DNA of 64,000 nucleotides, taken from positions 1-64,000 of the forward strand of contig CAYJGK010000005.1 in assembly GCA_964370065.1 (NCBI GenBank), in the 5' to 3' direction. Under the pieces are notes generated by a model that made no database searches, was not told the DNA's origin, and saw only the letters and a program-made list of their open reading frames with translations. This DNA comes from CAMQRS01 sp964370065. GTDB lineage: Bacteria; Bacillota_I; Bacilli_A; Erysipelotrichales; Erysipelotrichaceae. Positions 62,034-64,000 of this stretch are shown piece after piece. Position numbers and translations under genes: made by a program. Each line of letters starts with the position of its first letter. Positions within the stretch are counted from its first letter, which is position 1.

Positions 62034-62944
62034 TGGATAAAGTGATTGTCTTAGTAGGCCCAACAGGGGTTGGAAAAACAGCCTTAAGTATTGCTTTAGC
62101 GAAAGCAGTTGATGGAGAAATTATTAGTGGTGACGCCTATCAAATATATAAAGAATTAAACATTGGGAGTGCTAAAATTAAGAAAAATGAACAAGAAGGA
62201 ATTCCCCATTATTTAATAGATGAACTCACTTATAAGGAAGAATATAATGTAAAGCTGTTTCAAGAAAAAGGAAGAGCTTGTATTACTGATATTATAAGTA
62301 GGGGGAAAACACCTATTGTTTGTGGTGGAACAGGATTATACATAAAAGCGTTATTATATGACTATGCGTTTGAAGAGGAAGAAGTGGATGAAGCCTATTT
62401 GTCAGTATTAAAGAAAATGGATGACAAGCAACGTTATAATTTACTACAAGAAGTAGACCCACAAGCCTGTCATACGATCCACCCAAATAATCAAGTGCGT
62501 GTCATACGTGCATTAATGATGGCGCATAGCGGTAGCACAAAGAGTGAACGTATCGCCAAACAAGAACATAAATTATTGTATGATGCTTATGTAATTGCAC
62601 TAGATTTAGAACGCGATATCTTATATGAAAACATAAATAACCGTGTCCTTCAAATGATGGAGGATGGATTATTAGAAGAAATAAATTATATTGTGGAAGA
62701 GGAAGACACCTTTACATTACAAAGTATGCAGGGAATAGGATATAAAGAATGGTTACCTTACTATAAAAAGGAAGCAAGTGTAGAAGAAGTCGTTGCTAGT
62801 ATACAAAAAAATTCACGAAACTTTGCAAAACGTCAATTTACTTGGTTTAGAAATCAAATGGATGTACATTGGATTCACAAATCACAAGGTGAGCAAGCAA
62901 TTGTCGATGTGAAACAATTTTTAAATGAAAATAAAACTAAGTAA
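62033..62944 (+). CDS. miaA: tRNA dimethylallyltransferase MiaA
   Basis: MiaA adds a dimethylallyl group to A37 in tRNAs reading UNN codons. The 303-residue protein has P-loop GPTGVGKTAL, GDAYQIYKELNIGSAKI, GGTGLYIKALLYDY and QGIGYKEW near the C-terminus. The order mutS-mutL-miaA is common in Bacillota. Coupled to mutL by TAATG. Confidence 0.96.
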   Translation: MDKVIVLVGPTGVGKTALSIALAKAVDGEIISGDAYQIYKELNIGSAKIKKNEQEGIPHYLIDELTYKEEYNVKLFQEKGRACITDIISRGKTPIVCGGTGLYIKALLYDYAFEEEEVDEAYLSVLKKMDDKQRYNLLQEVDPQACHTIHPNNQVRVIRALMMAHSGSTKSERIAKQEHKLLYDAYVIALDLERDILYENINNRVLQMMEDGLLEEINYIVEEEDTFTLQSMQGIGYKEWLPYYKKEASVEEVVASIQKNSRNFAKRQFTWFRNQMDVHWIHKSQGEQAIVDVKQFLNENKTK

Positions 62945-63377
62945 TATGTGTATGTTACTTGTCAATGGACAAGTGCTTATCCAAGAACGATTGAAACAAG
63001 ATTGGCCAGGTTTAACTTTTCCTGGAGGAAAAGTAGAAGCAAACGAAAGCAATCAGGAAGCAATGATTCGTGAATTTAAAGAAGAAACAGGACTAACATT
63101 ACTAGATGCAACCATTCAAGGGATTGTCAGTTATGATGTAAAAGACAAAGGTGAAAAATTAATCATCATTTTATATAAAGCTAGTCAATATAAGGGTGAA
63201 TTAATAGGAAGTAGCGAAGAAGGAAAAGTGTACTTTATGCCTTTTAATGAGGTAGTAAATAGTCAATTTTTATCAAATGATTTACGTACTTACATAACAT
63301 TAATACAACAAGAAGGGTGCTTGGAAATGCATGCTTACTTTGATGGCCATACAAGTAGTCAAATAAAAATAAAATAA
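62925..63377 (+). CDS. NUDIX hydrolase, MutX-like
   Basis: The 150-residue enzyme has the NUDIX box GGKVEANESNQEAMIREFKE followed by ETGL, and the front motif LTFPGGK. The N-terminal KIKLSNMCML matches related 8-oxo-dGTP/dNTP pyrophosphohydrolases, so I keep the start at 62925, which overlaps miaA by 20 nt. It may clean oxidised nucleotides, which suits its place after mutL-miaA. Confidence 0.85.
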   Translation: MKIKLSNMCMLLVNGQVLIQERLKQDWPGLTFPGGKVEANESNQEAMIREFKEETGLTLLDATIQGIVSYDVKDKGEKLIIILYKASQYKGELIGSSEEGKVYFMPFNEVVNSQFLSNDLRTYITLIQQEGCLEMHAYFDGHTSSQIKIK

Positions 63378-63392
63378 GGGTAGGAAGAAATT

Positions 63393-64000
63393 ATGTTAGC
63401 TGCACAAAGAAGAAAGTTTATATTACAACAATTAAATAATCATGGTATTGTGAATGTTACGGATACATCAAAAGAATTAAACATTCATGAAACAACGATT
63501 CGTAGAGATTTAGAAAAACTAGAAAAAGAAGGTAAACTAACACGCATTTATGGTGGGGCAACCTTAACGGATGATAGCGTAGAATTAACAATGACGCAAA
63601 AAAAAGACTTGCATTATGACGCTAAAAAAAGCGTGTGTGAATACGCGAGTCAATTTGTGAAAGAAGGAGATTGTGTTTTTATTGATGGAGGAACAACAAC
63701 AGCAGTTCTAATCGATTACTTACAACATAAAAAAATCACGATCATCACTCATAGTAGTTTAGTTATACAAAAGATAAAAAACTGTGAAGCGCAAATCATT
63801 ACCATTGGTGGTAAATATTTGCCTCATTATAAAATGAGTGTAGGAATAAATGCAATCAATGAAGTGAAAAAGTATCAATATGACCACTGTTTTGTCGGGT
63901 GTGTAGGAGTGAACATACAGGCTAAGATGTGTTATACATCAGAAGAAGAAACGCTTGCTGTGAAACAAAGTGCAATGGAAAATAGTACACACACGTACTT
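63393..64000 (+). CDS. DeoR/GlpR-family transcriptional regulator, cut by window end
   Basis: The first 202 codons are present with no stop. The protein starts MLAAQRRKFILQQL, and has the DeoR helix-turn-helix (VTDTSKELNIHETTIRRDLEKL, residues ~19-40) and RIYGGATL, then a sugar-phosphate-binding domain (DGGTTTAVLIDYL, THSSLVIQKI, GGKYLP, GCVGVN). Such repressors sense a sugar phosphate and control nearby sugar genes, which lie beyond this window. GTAGGAAG stands 7 nt before the ATG. Confidence 0.88.
   Translation, partial: MLAAQRRKFILQQLNNHGIVNVTDTSKELNIHETTIRRDLEKLEKEGKLTRIYGGATLTDDSVELTMTQKKDLHYDAKKSVCEYASQFVKEGDCVFIDGGTTTAVLIDYLQHKKITIITHSSLVIQKIKNCEAQIITIGGKYLPHYKMSVGINAINEVKKYQYDHCFVGCVGVNIQAKMCYTSEEETLAVKQSAMENSTHTY

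Noticed and set aside
1..64000. Prophage, insertion sequence, CRISPR array or tRNA genes
   Set aside because: I saw no transposase, integrase, spaced direct-repeat array or tRNA-like cloverleaf with a TTCGAATC-type arm.

Overview
The window is AT-rich, uses the standard code (TGA is a stop, tryptophan is TGG) and carries dense short operons with Shine-Dalgarno sites. T-box leaders, the delta subunit of RNA polymerase, DarA, RqcP, YaaA, Jag and a small SRP RNA point to a low-GC Bacillota. The mix fits the Erysipelotrichia/Coprobacillaceae side of the phylum, but that placement is inference. I saw no prophage, insertion sequence, tRNA, rRNA or CRISPR array.

The window is built around the chromosomal origin. 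oriC lies at about 41.05-41.57 kb, beside dnaA, with eight DnaA boxes. A smaller box cluster lies between dnaA and dnaN. Left of oriC nearly all genes are on the minus strand; right of it nearly all are on the plus strand, so transcription follows the forks. Two perfect parS sites sit at 29.7 kb, but no parA or parB is present.

Left arm, reading away from oriC: dnaA, dnaN, yaaA-recF-gyrB-gyrA, serS with a T-box, a surface Ig-like protein, parS x2, the SRP RNA, tadA, dnaX-ybaB-recR, a plus-strand CYTH/DUF1294 pair, nadK, a plus-strand GNAT/SEDS pair, and the complete phosphate module phoB-phoR-pstS-pstC-pstA-pstB-phoU with Pho boxes before phoB and pstS. Then come an SPL-type radical SAM protein, an orphan two-component system, an RDD-PHP fusion protein, metG with a T-box plus a GNAT gene, an NlpC/P60 cell-wall hydrolase, a NatAB-like exporter with darA, a plus-strand EamA transporter, the DUF1934-argS-rpoE operon, and gpmI.

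Right arm: a membrane-anchored alpha/beta hydrolase directly beside oriC, then rpmH-rnpA-yidC-jag, two small membrane genes, a small unknown gene with pth and mfd, an ACR3 arsenite exporter behind two operator-like palindromes, a GNAT, rqcP-msrC-oxidoreductase-zinc-ribbon protein, a minus-strand M50 protease, a DivIC-like protein, a DnaJ-like protein, a repeat-rich acidic membrane protein broken by a 100-N assembly gap, mutS, mutL-miaA-NUDIX, and the start of a DeoR-type regulator cut by the window end.

Most of the content is core housekeeping: replication initiation, gyrase, mismatch and transcription-coupled repair, aminoacylation, ribosome rescue and quality control, protein insertion and phosphate homeostasis. 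The less ordinary items are the RDD-PHP fusion, the repeat protein at the gap, the paired operators at the arsenite gene, the twin parS without parAB, and a phosphoglycerate mutase whose motifs look like the plant type.
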